A stretch of DNA of 50,208 nt from the NCBI GenBank assembly GCA_934204655.1, contig CAKPZJ010000018.1, forward strand, positions 1 through 50,208. Reading direction: 5' to 3'. The position numbers and the translations under genes were made by a program. This DNA comes from an uncultured Prevotella sp. (lineage in GTDB: Bacteria > Bacteroidota > Bacteroidia > Bacteroidales > Bacteroidaceae). The notes under the pieces were generated by a model that was given only the letters and a program-made list of their open reading frames with translations, did no database searches and had not been told where the DNA came from. Positions 26,291 to 35,039 of this stretch are shown here, one piece after another; position 1 is the first letter of the stretch, and every line of letters begins with the position of its first letter.

Positions 26291-26353
26291 ATAAATGCGA
26301 AGACGCATAACCATCAGCTCCACGTGAGCCGGGTTATGCGTCTTCGCATTTAT
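26291..26353. terminator. Long bidirectional terminator hairpin
   Basis: A perfect stem of about 20-22 bp: ATAAATGCGAAGACGC... at 26291-26312 pairs with 26332-26353. A 19-base loop lies between, and TATAATAATA follows. It separates the convergent NigD-like and tdh genes. Confidence 0.85.
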
Positions 26354-26391
26354 AATAATAGGTATAAGCGTGGCAGCCCTCGCGGCGCTGC

Positions 26392-27348
26392 CTACGCTTT
26401 CAGTTTAATGGCCAGTTTGTCCAACATATTGCGCGTCATGGCGTCCAGGTCGTACTGGGGACACCAGCCCCACTCCTGGCGGGCGCAACTGTCGTCCATA
26501 CGGTCAGGCCAGCTGTCGGCGATGCGCTGTTTGAGCGGGTCAATGTCGTACACCATCTCAAAGTCGGGCTTGTATTTCTTGATGGCAGCGTACACGGTCT
26601 CCGGGCCGAAGCTCAGCGAGGCTATGTTGAAGGCATTGCGGTGAACCAGACGTGTCGGGTCGGCCTCCATGACCATGATGGCAGCCTTGAGTGCATCGGG
26701 CATGTATATCATGTCCATCAGCGTGCCCTCCTTGATAGGACATACGAACCGCTCGCCCCTTACGGCCGAGTAGTAGATGTCTACGGCATAGTCCGTGGTA
26801 CCTCCGCCCGGTGGGGTGACGTAAGATATAACACCCGGGAACCTCACGGCACGTGTGTCTACCCCATACTTATTATGATAGTAATCGCTCAGCAGCTCGG
26901 TGGTCACCTTGGTAACGCCATACATGGTGCGCGGGCGCTGTATAGTGTCCTGCGGCGTGTTTACATGCGGTGTCGAGGGGCCAAAGGAGCCGATAGAACT
27001 GGGCGTAAACACGGCACACCTATGCTCGCGGGCCACCTCCAGGATGTTCCAGAGTCCGTCTATACCTATCTTCCAGGCCAGCCGGGGCTTAGACTCGGCC
27101 ACTACCGACAGCAGGGCGGCCAGGTTGTATATAGTGTCTATCTGGTACTGGCGTACCACGCTGGCTATCATCTCGGCGTTGGTCACGTCGGCCTCGGCAG
27201 CCGGTCCGCCCTCTAACAGTTCGCCTTTAGGCTCAGCCCCCTTGATGTAACCAGCCACCACGTGGCTACCTCCGTAAATTTTGCGCAACTCCCGGGTGAG
27301 CTCGGATCCTATCTGCCCGGTAGAGCCGATTACTAATATATTTTTCAT
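26392..27348 (-). CDS. tdh: L-threonine 3-dehydrogenase, SDR (GalE-like) type
   Basis: The 318-residue enzyme oxidises L-threonine with NAD to 2-amino-3-ketobutyrate. It shows the Rossmann motif VIGSTGQIGSEL, the SDR catalytic Ser region TPSSIGSFGPSTP and the YxxxK pair in MYGVTKVTTELL (about residues 145-150). VRFPGVISYVTPPGGGTTDYAV is typical of the short-chain threonine dehydrogenases known from Bacteroidetes and distinct from the zinc enzyme of E. coli. The divergent kbl gene encodes the next step, which supports the assignment over a generic epimerase. Confidence 0.9.
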   Translation of the reverse strand: MKNILVIGSTGQIGSELTRELRKIYGGSHVVAGYIKGAEPKGELLEGGPAAEADVTNAEMIASVVRQYQIDTIYNLAALLSVVAESKPRLAWKIGIDGLWNILEVAREHRCAVFTPSSIGSFGPSTPHVNTPQDTIQRPRTMYGVTKVTTELLSDYYHNKYGVDTRAVRFPGVISYVTPPGGGTTDYAVDIYYSAVRGERFVCPIKEGTLMDMIYMPDALKAAIMVMEADPTRLVHRNAFNIASLSFGPETVYAAIKKYKPDFEMVYDIDPLKQRIADSWPDRMDDSCARQEWGWCPQYDLDAMTRNMLDKLAIKLKA

Positions 27349-27372
27349 GCTTGATGTGATTTAATTAATGAG

Positions 27373-27496
27373 TGCAAATTAACTAATTTTTTTCGACACC
27401 ACACCATAAATCATCAGAAAAAAATATTTTGCGATGGCTTTTATAAAAAATAACACGAAAGGCTTCTCTTTGTCGGAAATAATTAGTTAATTTGCA
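27373..27496. promoter_or_regulatory. Mirrored promoter region of tdh and kbl
   Basis: TGCAAATTAACTAATT (27373-27388) and AATTAGTTAATTTGCA (27481-27496) are a perfect 16-bp inverted repeat around an AT-rich centre. Each copy contains TTAATTTG, close to the -7 consensus, pointing toward its gene. It gives symmetric promoters or binding sites for one regulator of both genes. Confidence 0.65.
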
Positions 27497-27526
27497 GTTA
27501 TCAGTGTAAACTAAAACGTGAATAAC

Positions 27527-28714
27527 ATGTACGGAAAGATTAAAGAGGAGCTTACCACAGCTCTCGCGAACCTAAAGGAAGCAGGCCTTTACAAGGAGGA
27601 GCGTATCATAGAGAGCCCACAGGGCGCCGCCATCCAGGTAAAGGGTAAAGAAGTACTCAACTTTTGTGCCAATAACTATCTGGGACTGGCCAACCATCCG
27701 CGCCTGATAGAGGGCGCTAAGCGCATGATGGACCGCCGTGGCTTCGGAATGTCCTCGGTGCGCTTCATCTGCGGCACGCAGGACATACACAAGGACTTGG
27801 AGAAAGCCATAAGCGCTTACTTCCATACAGAGGATACCATCCTGTACGCCGCGTGCTTCGATGCTAACGGCGGACTGTTCGGCTCATTCCTCACAGACCA
27901 GGATGCCATCATATCCGATGCTCTGAACCACGCATCCATCATCGATGGCGTGCGCCTGTGCAAGGCCAAGCGCTACCGGTACGCCAATGCCGACATGGCC
28001 GAACTGGAGAAATGTCTGCAGGAGGCTCAGGCACAGCGCTTCCGTATCATCTGTACCGACGGAGTGTTCTCCATGGACGGCAACGTGGCTCCCATGGACA
28101 AGATATGCGACCTGGCCGACAAGTATGATGCCTTAGTGATGGTAGACGAGTCTCACTCGGCCGGCGTGGTAGGTGCCACGGGCCACGGAGTAAGCGAGCT
28201 GACTCATACGTACGGTCGGGTGGATATATATACAGGCACCCTGGGCAAGTCGTTCGGCGGTGCGCTTGGCGGGTTTACCACTGGACGTAAGGAGATAATC
28301 GACATGCTTCGCCAGAGCAGCCGCCCGTATCTGTTCTCTAACTCGCTGGCTCCAGCCATCATCGGTGCCAGCTTAGAGGTGTTCAAGATGCTGGCCGAGG
28401 ACAACTCTATACACGACAGGCTGGTCGAGAACGTGACATACTTCCGCGAAAAGATGCTGGCAGCCGGCTTTGACATCAAGCCCACGCAGAGTGCTATCTG
28501 CGCAGTGATGCTTTACGACGCCCCGCTGTCTCAGCGCTACGCCAACAGGCTCTTGGAGGAAGGCATTTACGTCACGGGCTTCTACTATCCCGTCGTTCCG
28601 AAGGGCGAGGCCCGCATCCGTGTTCAGCTGTCGGCTGCCCACACCCGTGAGCAGCTCGACAAGTGTATAGCAGCCTTTATCAAGGTGGGCAAGGAGTTAG
28701 GCGTACTCAAGTAA
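27527..28714 (+). CDS. kbl: 2-amino-3-ketobutyrate CoA ligase (glycine C-acetyltransferase)
   Basis: The ~395-residue PLP enzyme cleaves 2-amino-3-ketobutyrate with CoA into glycine and acetyl-CoA, completing threonine breakdown. It belongs to the alpha-oxoamine synthase family: NFCANNYLGLANHPR, SSVRFICGTQDIHKDLE, VDESHSAGVVG, and the PLP-binding lysine in YTGTLGKSFGGALGG (about residue 241). The ATG at 27527 gives the family-typical start (MYGKIKEELTTAL); a GTG nine bases earlier is an alternative. It is divergent from tdh and ends at a hairpin terminator. Confidence 0.95.
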   Translation: MYGKIKEELTTALANLKEAGLYKEERIIESPQGAAIQVKGKEVLNFCANNYLGLANHPRLIEGAKRMMDRRGFGMSSVRFICGTQDIHKDLEKAISAYFHTEDTILYAACFDANGGLFGSFLTDQDAIISDALNHASIIDGVRLCKAKRYRYANADMAELEKCLQEAQAQRFRIICTDGVFSMDGNVAPMDKICDLADKYDALVMVDESHSAGVVGATGHGVSELTHTYGRVDIYTGTLGKSFGGALGGFTTGRKEIIDMLRQSSRPYLFSNSLAPAIIGASLEVFKMLAEDNSIHDRLVENVTYFREKMLAAGFDIKPTQSAICAVMLYDAPLSQRYANRLLEEGIYVTGFYYPVVPKGEARIRVQLSAAHTREQLDKCIAAFIKVGKELGVLK

Positions 28715-28756
28715 GTAGTCCATAAGAGGCTGGCCATGGCCAGCACTATAATAGCA

Positions 28757-28798
28757 GCGACCGCAGGCTTCACAGAGAAGTCCTGCGGTCGCTTGTTT
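28757..28798 (+). terminator. kbl terminator
   Basis: GCGACCGCAGG (28757-28767) pairs with CCTGCGGTCGC (28782-28792), followed by TTGTTT. A perfect 16-bp palindrome GCTGGCCATGGCCAGC (28729-28744) lies just before it. Confidence 0.8.
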
Positions 28799-28911
28799 AT
28801 ATATCCTGCCGGTCTGATGGGTGCCCGAGAGGTGGCCGGAGTGGTCGGCAGCCGGCCCGTGACGGCTGGGGCGTGTCCAGTGGTCGTTGCCGTGACCGTC
28901 CGCAACTGCCG

Positions 28912-28942
28912 GATGTGCGTTCTAAGACTGCGAACGCACATC
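28912..28942. other. Hairpin in the kbl/SUMF1 intergenic region
   Basis: GATGTGCGTT (28912-28921) and AACGCACATC (28933-28942) form a perfect 10-bp stem with an 11-base loop. A related string GGATGTACGTCC follows at about 28953. There is no T run, so it is not a clear terminator. Nothing else is recognisable between 28800 and 29040; no gene is supported there. Confidence 0.4.
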
Positions 28943-29040
28943 GCAAGGCAATGGATGTACGTCCGAAGCCTTAGGATAGAACTCCAGACTATCTTCGCAG
29001 AAACTGTCTGGCTCTATGGGCAATCTCGGACGTAACCCCG

Positions 29041-29967
29041 TTACCGCTTGAGCGTGCTTGCAGCAAGGCGGATGGTAAGGTGGTATGAGCCGTCTTCAGT
29101 GAACCCTGAATAGCCATGGTACCAAGGGTAGAGCGTGTACTGGGGCGATTCATACCATCCGCCCTTAGCGACATGGGAATGTTGCGTAGGGGGACATACG
29201 TTGCCGCGGCGGCCTTTGGGGTTAACCTGTGGTTCGCTTGTGTTGTAGGCGAAAATATCGGAGCACATCTCCAGGTAGTTGCCCGACATGTCGTAGAGTC
29301 CCAGAGCATTGGGTTTCTTCTGCCCATAAGCACGAAAGCCCTTGCGCTTGTCCAGGTTACCTCCGTACCAGGCCACTTCGTCGGCGTTGCTGCCGCCACT
29401 GTAGCGGTAGGGAGGCCTGGCCTTGCCCTCGTTGGCTGCATATTCCCACTCGGCTTCGGTGGGAAGACGAAATTCCTGACCGGTAAAGTCGTTGAGACGC
29501 TTCAGAAAAGTCTGGATATCCTTGCAGCTGATGCGGCCTTTGACCGAGTTCTCCCCAAAAGGCTTTTGGGTATAGTACTCGTAACTGCCCTCCCACCAGT
29601 TGTCATTCATAAAGGCATCCCACAGGGCTTCGCTCAGCTCGTACTTGCAGATATAGTAGCTATCCAGGGTTATCTGCCGCACGGGTTCCTTGTATTTGCA
29701 GGTGTCGCAGCCCGCGGTAAACGTGCCGCCCTTGACAAAAACCATGTTGTCCATCAGCCAGGCTGCCTGTCGCCGCTGGTGGGCTGCCATATCAAACCGC
29801 TCCTGGTACGAGAGTACCTTGCGCGGGACGGCTTTGCGGCGCGGAGTAGTCTTGGGCGCGGCCTTTTTGGTTGTGTTTACGATAGGTTTGTGCTTGATGA
29901 TACCCTGGGCAGAGGCACTGGCGGTCATGGACGCCAGTACGATGAGGGCGATGGCAATCTTCTTCAT
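29041..29967 (-). CDS. SUMF1/FGE-like domain protein, exported, probably non-catalytic
   Basis: The 308-residue product has a signal peptide (MKKIAIALIVLASMTASASAQ), a basic linker, then a formylglycine-generating-enzyme-like fold from about residue 75: MVFVKGGTFTAGC, ITLDSYYICKYELSEALW, FRLPTEAEWEYAANEGK, NALGLYDMSGNYLEMCSD, HVAKGGWYES. The usual C-terminal catalytic Cys pair of true FGE is not visible. The end reads TIRLAAS in place of GFRLA. It resembles GldK/GldJ-like structural members of the family. The ATG at 29967 lies 11 bases after argF'. It is the last gene of the proBA-argF' run, though a functional link is not evident. Confidence 0.8.
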   Translation of the reverse strand: MKKIAIALIVLASMTASASAQGIIKHKPIVNTTKKAAPKTTPRRKAVPRKVLSYQERFDMAAHQRRQAAWLMDNMVFVKGGTFTAGCDTCKYKEPVRQITLDSYYICKYELSEALWDAFMNDNWWEGSYEYYTQKPFGENSVKGRISCKDIQTFLKRLNDFTGQEFRLPTEAEWEYAANEGKARPPYRYSGGSNADEVAWYGGNLDKRKGFRAYGQKKPNALGLYDMSGNYLEMCSDIFAYNTSEPQVNPKGRRGNVCPPTQHSHVAKGGWYESPQYTLYPWYHGYSGFTEDGSYHLTIRLAASTLKR

Positions 29968-29978
29968 AGCCAAGAAGG

Positions 29979-30941
29979 TTAGAGGTTTTCCAGAACTCGC
30001 TTGAGCACCACCTCGGCACTTATCTCACGGTTGGCAGCCTCGGGGATGACCAGCGAGTGGTCGCTCTCGATGACATCGTCGGTCACGATGAGGCCGCGGC
30101 GCACGGGCAGACAGTGCATGAAGTAGCCGTTGTTAGTCCAGCTCATGTGCTCGGTGTCTATGGTCCAGCCCATGTCCTTGCTCAATATCTGGCCGTAGTC
30201 GGCCGGCCGCGTAACGCCCGGACAGCTCCAGTTCTTGGCGTACACAAAGTCGGCGCCATCGAGCGCACGGCGCTGGTCGTACTCCACACGCGCGTTGCCC
30301 ACGTACTTGGGGTCCAGCTCGTAGCCCTCGGGCTGCGTGATGACAAAGTCTACATCGGCCGCGTTCATCCACTGAGCGAAGCTGTTGGGCACTGCCTGTG
30401 GCAAGGCCCTGCAGTGAGGTGCCCAGGTAAGCACCACCTTGGGGCGGGCCGTGGCCTGGTGCTCGCTGATGGTGATGAGGTCGGCAAAGGCCTGCAGCGG
30501 ATGTACCGTGGCCGTCTCCATGGCCACTACCGGCTTGCCGCTGTACTTTACAAACTGGTTAACGATGGTCTCGGCATAGTCGAAGTCGCGGTCCTTGAGG
30601 CCCGCAAACGAGCGCACGGCGATGATGTCGCAGTAGCAAGCCATCACGGGAATGGCCTCGAGCAGATGCTCGCTCTTGTCGCCGTCCATGATGACGCCCC
30701 GCTCGGTCTCCAGCTTCCAGGCGCCGGCATTTACGTCGAGTACTATCACGTTCATGCCTAAGTTCATGGCCGCCTTCTGCGTGGAGAGCCGCGTGCGCAG
30801 GCTGTTGTTGAAGAATATCATCAGCAAGGTCTTGTTCTTGCCCAGCGACTGGTACGCGAAGCGGTCAGCCTTAACCTCCTGTGCCTCGGCGAGGGCTTTG
30901 CCCAGGTCGCCGATGTCCTCTACATTGAAAAATGTTCTCAT
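29979..30941 (-). CDS. argF': N-succinylornithine carbamoyltransferase (ArgF')
   Basis: The 320-residue transcarbamylase matches, from memory, the Bacteroides fragilis enzyme closely: the carbamoyl-phosphate loop NNSLRTRLS replaces STRTR, then AWKLETERGVIMDGDK, MTWAPH-like VLTWAPH, VPNSFAQWMNA, FMHCLPVRR and the ending IPEAANREISAEVVLKR. It converts N-succinylornithine and carbamoyl phosphate to N-succinylcitrulline in arginine synthesis. Residue 90 is Ser where, as I recall, B. fragilis has Pro. Ser at this position is compatible with succinyl rather than acetyl specificity. It follows proA by 40 bases, placing arginine and proline synthesis on one message. Confidence 0.92.
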   Translation of the reverse strand: MRTFFNVEDIGDLGKALAEAQEVKADRFAYQSLGKNKTLLMIFFNNSLRTRLSTQKAAMNLGMNVIVLDVNAGAWKLETERGVIMDGDKSEHLLEAIPVMACYCDIIAVRSFAGLKDRDFDYAETIVNQFVKYSGKPVVAMETATVHPLQAFADLITISEHQATARPKVVLTWAPHCRALPQAVPNSFAQWMNAADVDFVITQPEGYELDPKYVGNARVEYDQRRALDGADFVYAKNWSCPGVTRPADYGQILSKDMGWTIDTEHMSWTNNGYFMHCLPVRRGLIVTDDVIESDHSLVIPEAANREISAEVVLKRVLENL

Positions 30942-30981
30942 TGTTATATCCTTTATACTTGTTTAGATGCTGTCTGTATGC

Positions 30982-32235
30982 TCAGGCGCGGGTCTGGCCG
31001 TCGCCGTCTATGAGCCACTTGTAAGTAGTTATCTCCTCTAAGCCCATGGGGCCGCGCGGGCCCAGCTTCTGGGTGCTGATTCCTATCTCGGCCCCTAAGT
31101 CGAACTGCGCCCCGTCGGTAAAGCTGGTCGGCGCGTTCCAGTAGACGCATGCCGCGTCGACCTGTTGCTGGAAACGGCGGGCCTGCTCGGCGTCGGCCGT
31201 GATGATACACTCGCTGTGGCCCGAGCCGTAACGGCTTATGTGGGCCAGGGCCTCGTCGATGGTGTCTACCGTCTTTACTCCCATCTGGTAGCTCATAAAC
31301 TCGGTGCTGTACACCGTGTCCTCGTCGGCCGGCGCGATGGTCTCTACGTATGGATAGTCCGCCAGGGCCAGGGCCGCGCGGGCATCGGCATGTATGCGCA
31401 CCTGCTTGTCGGCCATGGGAGCCACCAAGGCGGGCAGGTCGGCCAGTCGGCTGCTGTGTATGATGAGCGTGTCGAGCGCGTTGCACACACTTACCCGCCG
31501 CGTCTTGGCGTTTACGATGATGCGGGTACCCATGGCCACGTCGCCCATGCGGTCAAAATAAGCGTGAACCACCCCCGCACCCGTCTCGATGACCGGCACC
31601 TTGGCCGTGTCGCGTACGAAGTGTATAAGGCGCTTTCCGCCACGCGGTATGCACAGGTCTATGTAGCCCGTGGCCTGCAGCATGGCCGCCGTGGCCTCGT
31701 GGGTGGCCGGCAGCAGCGCCACCACCGACCGGCTGATGCCCTGGGCTGCTAAGATGCGGTGTATCAGCGCCACGATGGCCCTGTTGGAGTGGTCGGCGTC
31801 GCTTCCGCCCTTGAGCACGCAGGCATTGCCACTCTTGAAGCATAGCGCGAACACGTCAAAGCTGACATTGGGGCGCGCCTCGTAGATGATGCCGATGACC
31901 CCGAAAGGCACCGACACCTTGCGGAGCCTGAGCCCGTTGGCCAGGGTACGCTCGGCGAGTGTGTGGCCCAGCGGCGAGGGTAGGGTAGCCACGTGGCGCA
32001 TGTCGGCAGCTATCCCCTCTAAGCGCTCGGGGGTTAGCAGCAGCCGGTCGTACAGCGGGTTGGCCCTGTCCATACGTGCCAGGTCCAGGGCGTTGGCCGC
32101 CAGCAGTTCCTCGCGGTGCGTGGCGATGGCATCGGCCAGCGCCAGTAGTACGGCGTTCTTCTTCTCTTCGGTCAGCAGCGCCAGCTGTCGGCTGGCCGCC
32201 CTGACCTGCTCAAATATAGTGGTCAGCGTATTCAT
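30982..32235 (-). CDS. proA: Gamma-glutamyl phosphate reductase
   Basis: The 417-residue aldehyde-dehydrogenase-fold enzyme reduces glutamyl-5-phosphate with NADPH, the second step of proline synthesis. Visible motifs are [50 protein letters not shown], the catalytic Cys in [14 protein letters not shown] (about residue 251) and [15 protein letters not shown]. Its ATG overlaps the proB stop by 4 bases (ATGA), so translation is coupled. Confidence 0.96.
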   Translation of the reverse strand: MNTLTTIFEQVRAASRQLALLTEEKKNAVLLALADAIATHREELLAANALDLARMDRANPLYDRLLLTPERLEGIAADMRHVATLPSPLGHTLAERTLANGLRLRKVSVPFGVIGIIYEARPNVSFDVFALCFKSGNACVLKGGSDADHSNRAIVALIHRILAAQGISRSVVALLPATHEATAAMLQATGYIDLCIPRGGKRLIHFVRDTAKVPVIETGAGVVHAYFDRMGDVAMGTRIIVNAKTRRVSVCNALDTLIIHSSRLADLPALVAPMADKQVRIHADARAALALADYPYVETIAPADEDTVYSTEFMSYQMGVKTVDTIDEALAHISRYGSGHSECIITADAEQARRFQQQVDAACVYWNAPTSFTDGAQFDLGAEIGISTQKLGPRGPMGLEEITTYKWLIDGDGQTRA

Positions 32236-33329
32236 AATGGTTTGCTGTTTTCGGGTTCGGTCATGCAGAGATAGTCGTAGTGTACGATAGGGCGCACGTT
32301 GTGATGGCCCACTAAGGCGCGGGCCTCGTCGGCACCATAGCCGCTGCGGCCTATGCCGATGCGCAGGCCGTTGGGGCCCACCACGCTCACGATGTCGCCC
32401 TCCTCGAAGTCGCCCTCTACCGAGGTTACGCCCACCATGAGCAGGCTCACGGCCCGCTCGCCCAGCAGCGCGTGGGCCGCCTGCGCGTTAATGTGTATGG
32501 CCCCCTTGGCAAAGCTCTCACTGTGAGCTATCCACTTCTTCACGCCCGACGTGGCCGTGGCCCGGGCCCTGAAGGTGGTATGCGGCGTGGTGTCCGGGTG
32601 GCTCACCAGGTCTACCAAGATGTTGGCGCGCTTGCCGTTGGCTATCACTACCTCGATGCCCTCATCGGCCACCTTGCGGGCTATCGAGCATTTGGTGAGC
32701 ATACCACCACGGCCAAAACCGCTCTTCTCGTGGCTGATGTACTGGCTCAGGTCGCGGTCGGCCGGAACCTCGCTTATCAGATGCGAGGCAGGGTCCGATG
32801 GCGGCCCGTCGAATATGCCGTCTACATTACTCAGGATGATGAGCCGGCTGGCGTCCATCATGGTGGCGATGAGGCCCGACAGCTCGTCGTTATCGGTAAA
32901 CATCAGTTCGGTAACGCTTACCGTGTCGTTCTCGTTGATAATGGGTACTACGCCATTGTCAAGCATTACCGACAGGCAAGCCCTCTGGTTGAGGTACTCG
33001 CGGCGCGAGGCGAAATTTTCCTTCATCGTGAGCATCTGGCCCACGTGCAGCCTGTACTCCCTGAACAGCTCGTAGTACAGGTTGATGAGTTTTACCTGGC
33101 CCAGAGCCGAGAATAGCTGTCTCTGAGCCACCTGATCCATGTGGCGGTCCGTGCTCAGCTCGCCACGGCCGCTCGCCACGGCACCACTGGATACCATGAT
33201 GACCTCGAAGCCCCTTGCGCGGAGCCAGGCCACCTGGTCTACGATGGCCGACATGGTGGTTACATCCAGCTTGCCGTCTGCGCGGGTCAGCACGTTGCTG
33301 CCCACCTTAATAACTATGCGTTCTGCCAT
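32232..33329 (-). CDS. proB: Glutamate 5-kinase
   Basis: The 365-residue enzyme phosphorylates glutamate, the first and feedback-controlled step of proline synthesis. The amino-acid kinase domain shows [57 protein letters not shown] and [16 protein letters not shown]-terminal PUA domain (about residues 275-365) is present, as in E. coli ProB. The ATG at 33329 was chosen because the kinase fold begins there; a longer in-frame start overlaps the upstream gene. It starts 37 bases after the acyl-CoA synthetase gene. Confidence 0.96.
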   Translation of the reverse strand: MAERIVIKVGSNVLTRADGKLDVTTMSAIVDQVAWLRARGFEVIMVSSGAVASGRGELSTDRHMDQVAQRQLFSALGQVKLINLYYELFREYRLHVGQMLTMKENFASRREYLNQRACLSVMLDNGVVPIINENDTVSVTELMFTDNDELSGLIATMMDASRLIILSNVDGIFDGPPSDPASHLISEVPADRDLSQYISHEKSGFGRGGMLTKCSIARKVADEGIEVVIANGKRANILVDLVSHPDTTPHTTFRARATATSGVKKWIAHSESFAKGAIHINAQAAHALLGERAVSLLMVGVTSVEGDFEEGDIVSVVGPNGLRIGIGRSGYGADEARALVGHHNVRPIVHYDYLCMTEPENSKPL

Positions 33330-33366
33330 GATATAGGTCTTTATGAGTGTGCGGCTGAGCCGCTGC

Positions 33367-35025
33367 TTACTTCTGGCTGTCCTTCTGGCGTATCTCCACA
33401 CGGCGTATCTTGCCGCTGATGGTCTTAGGAAGCTCGTCTACATATTCTATAATACGCGGGTACTTGTAAGGGGCGGTCTCGTGCTTCACATGGGCCTGCA
33501 GTTCCATGGTCAGCGCCTCGCCCGCGCGGTCGCGCCACTCCGGGGCCAGTACCACGGTGGCCTTGACCACCATGCCGCGTATCTCATCGGGTACTCCGGT
33601 GACAGCACACTCCACCACGGCGGGGTGGGTCATCAGTGCGCTCTCTACCTCGAACGGGCCTATGCGGTAGCCCGAACTCTTGATGACATCGTCGGCACGG
33701 CCTACAAACCAGTAGTAGCCGTCCTCGTCGCGCCAGGCCAGGTCGCCTGTGTGGTACAGGCCATCGTGCCATGCCTGGCGGGTCAGCACCTCGTCGCGGT
33801 AGTAGCACTTGAACAGGCCGAGGGGCTTGCGGTCGCCCACGTGGATACATATCTCGCCCTTCTCGCCGTCCTCGCAGGGCGAGCCGTCGGGGCGCAGCAG
33901 CCTGATGTCGTACTGGTGGTTGGGTTTGCCCATCGAGCCGGGCTTGGGTGTCATCCAGGGGAATGTGCCCAGCGTCATGGTGGTCTCAGTCTGGCCAAAT
34001 CCCTCCATAAGGCGTATGCCGGTGAGTCTGAAGAACTCGTTGTAGACCGCCGGCTCCAGCGCCTCGCCTGCCGTGGTGCAGTATTGCAGCGCGCTGAGGT
34101 CAAACTGGCTGAAATCTTCGCGTATCATAAACCGGTAGATGGTGGGTGGCGCGCAGAAGGAGGTTACGTGGTACTTGGCCATCTGCTTCATAATCTTGGC
34201 AGCGGCAAACTTCTCGTGGTCGTACACGAATACGGCCGCCCCGGCAAACCACTGACCGTACATCTTACCCCATACGGCCTTGCCCCAGCCCGTGTCGGCC
34301 ACCGTGAGGTGCAGGCTGTCGGCCGAGAGGGCATGCCAAAACACGCCAGTGGTCAGGTGGCCCAGGGCGTAAAGGAAGTCGTGCGCCACCATCTTCGGCT
34401 CGCCGCTCGTGCCACTCGTGAAGTACATCAACATGGTGTCGTCGTTGGTGTTGACATGCCCGGGCCTTACAAAGGCAGGCGCCTGGGGCCACTCGGCCGC
34501 CCAGTCGTGAAAACCAGTGGGCACCTCGGGGCCAATGCTTATCAGAGTCTTCACCGTGGGGCTCTCGGGCATAGCCGCCTGTATCTGGCTTACGATATAG
34601 GGGTCGCCGGCACATACGATGGCCTTGATGCTGGCCCTCTGGTTACGATATACGATGTCGTGGGCCGTCAGCATGTGTGTGGCGGGTATGGCTACGGCCC
34701 CCAGCTTATGCAGCGCCAGCATGGAGAGCCACCACTGGTAGTGCCGTTTGAGTATTAGCATCACCTTGTCGTCGTGGCCAATGCCGAGCTGTTGGAAGTA
34801 AGCCGCCGTGCGGTCGGTCTGCTCCTTGATATCGGCAAACGTGAAGCGTATCTCCTCGCCCCGCTCGCTCGTCCACAGCAGCGCCAGCTTGTCGGGAGCC
34901 TCCTCGGCCCACGCATCCATCACATCGTAGGCGAAGTTGAAGTCCTCGGGTATCTTAAAGTGCAGGTGCTCGTTGTAGTCGGCTTCAGATACAAAGTGAG
35001 TCTGCGTCAGAAATCTTTCAATCAT
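33367..35025 (-). CDS. AMP-dependent acyl-CoA synthetase (medium-chain/acetyl-CoA synthetase-like)
   Basis: The 552-residue adenylate-forming enzyme activates a carboxylic acid as acyl-AMP and transfers it to CoA. Visible motifs are YFTSGTSGEPKMVAHDF (phosphate loop), TVADTGWGKAVWGK, MEGFGQTETTMTLG, LYHTGDLAWRDEDGYYWFVG and the C-terminal catalytic Lys in ELPKTISGKIRRVEIR. The pattern is closest to ACSM/medium-chain synthetases. It lies 14 bases after a regulator of the Xre-cupin type, an arrangement I recall as common in Bacteroidetes. The start at 35025 (MIERFLTQTHF) fits the family. Confidence 0.9.
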   Translation of the reverse strand: MIERFLTQTHFVSEADYNEHLHFKIPEDFNFAYDVMDAWAEEAPDKLALLWTSERGEEIRFTFADIKEQTDRTAAYFQQLGIGHDDKVMLILKRHYQWWLSMLALHKLGAVAIPATHMLTAHDIVYRNQRASIKAIVCAGDPYIVSQIQAAMPESPTVKTLISIGPEVPTGFHDWAAEWPQAPAFVRPGHVNTNDDTMLMYFTSGTSGEPKMVAHDFLYALGHLTTGVFWHALSADSLHLTVADTGWGKAVWGKMYGQWFAGAAVFVYDHEKFAAAKIMKQMAKYHVTSFCAPPTIYRFMIREDFSQFDLSALQYCTTAGEALEPAVYNEFFRLTGIRLMEGFGQTETTMTLGTFPWMTPKPGSMGKPNHQYDIRLLRPDGSPCEDGEKGEICIHVGDRKPLGLFKCYYRDEVLTRQAWHDGLYHTGDLAWRDEDGYYWFVGRADDVIKSSGYRIGPFEVESALMTHPAVVECAVTGVPDEIRGMVVKATVVLAPEWRDRAGEALTMELQAHVKHETAPYKYPRIIEYVDELPKTISGKIRRVEIRQKDSQK

Positions 35026-35039
35026 GGTCTCTACCTTAT

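Noticed and set aside
33343..34758. 471-codon plus-strand frame opposite the AMP-dependent synthetase
   Set aside because: The minus strand carries the conserved motifs; the plus frame has no recognisable product.
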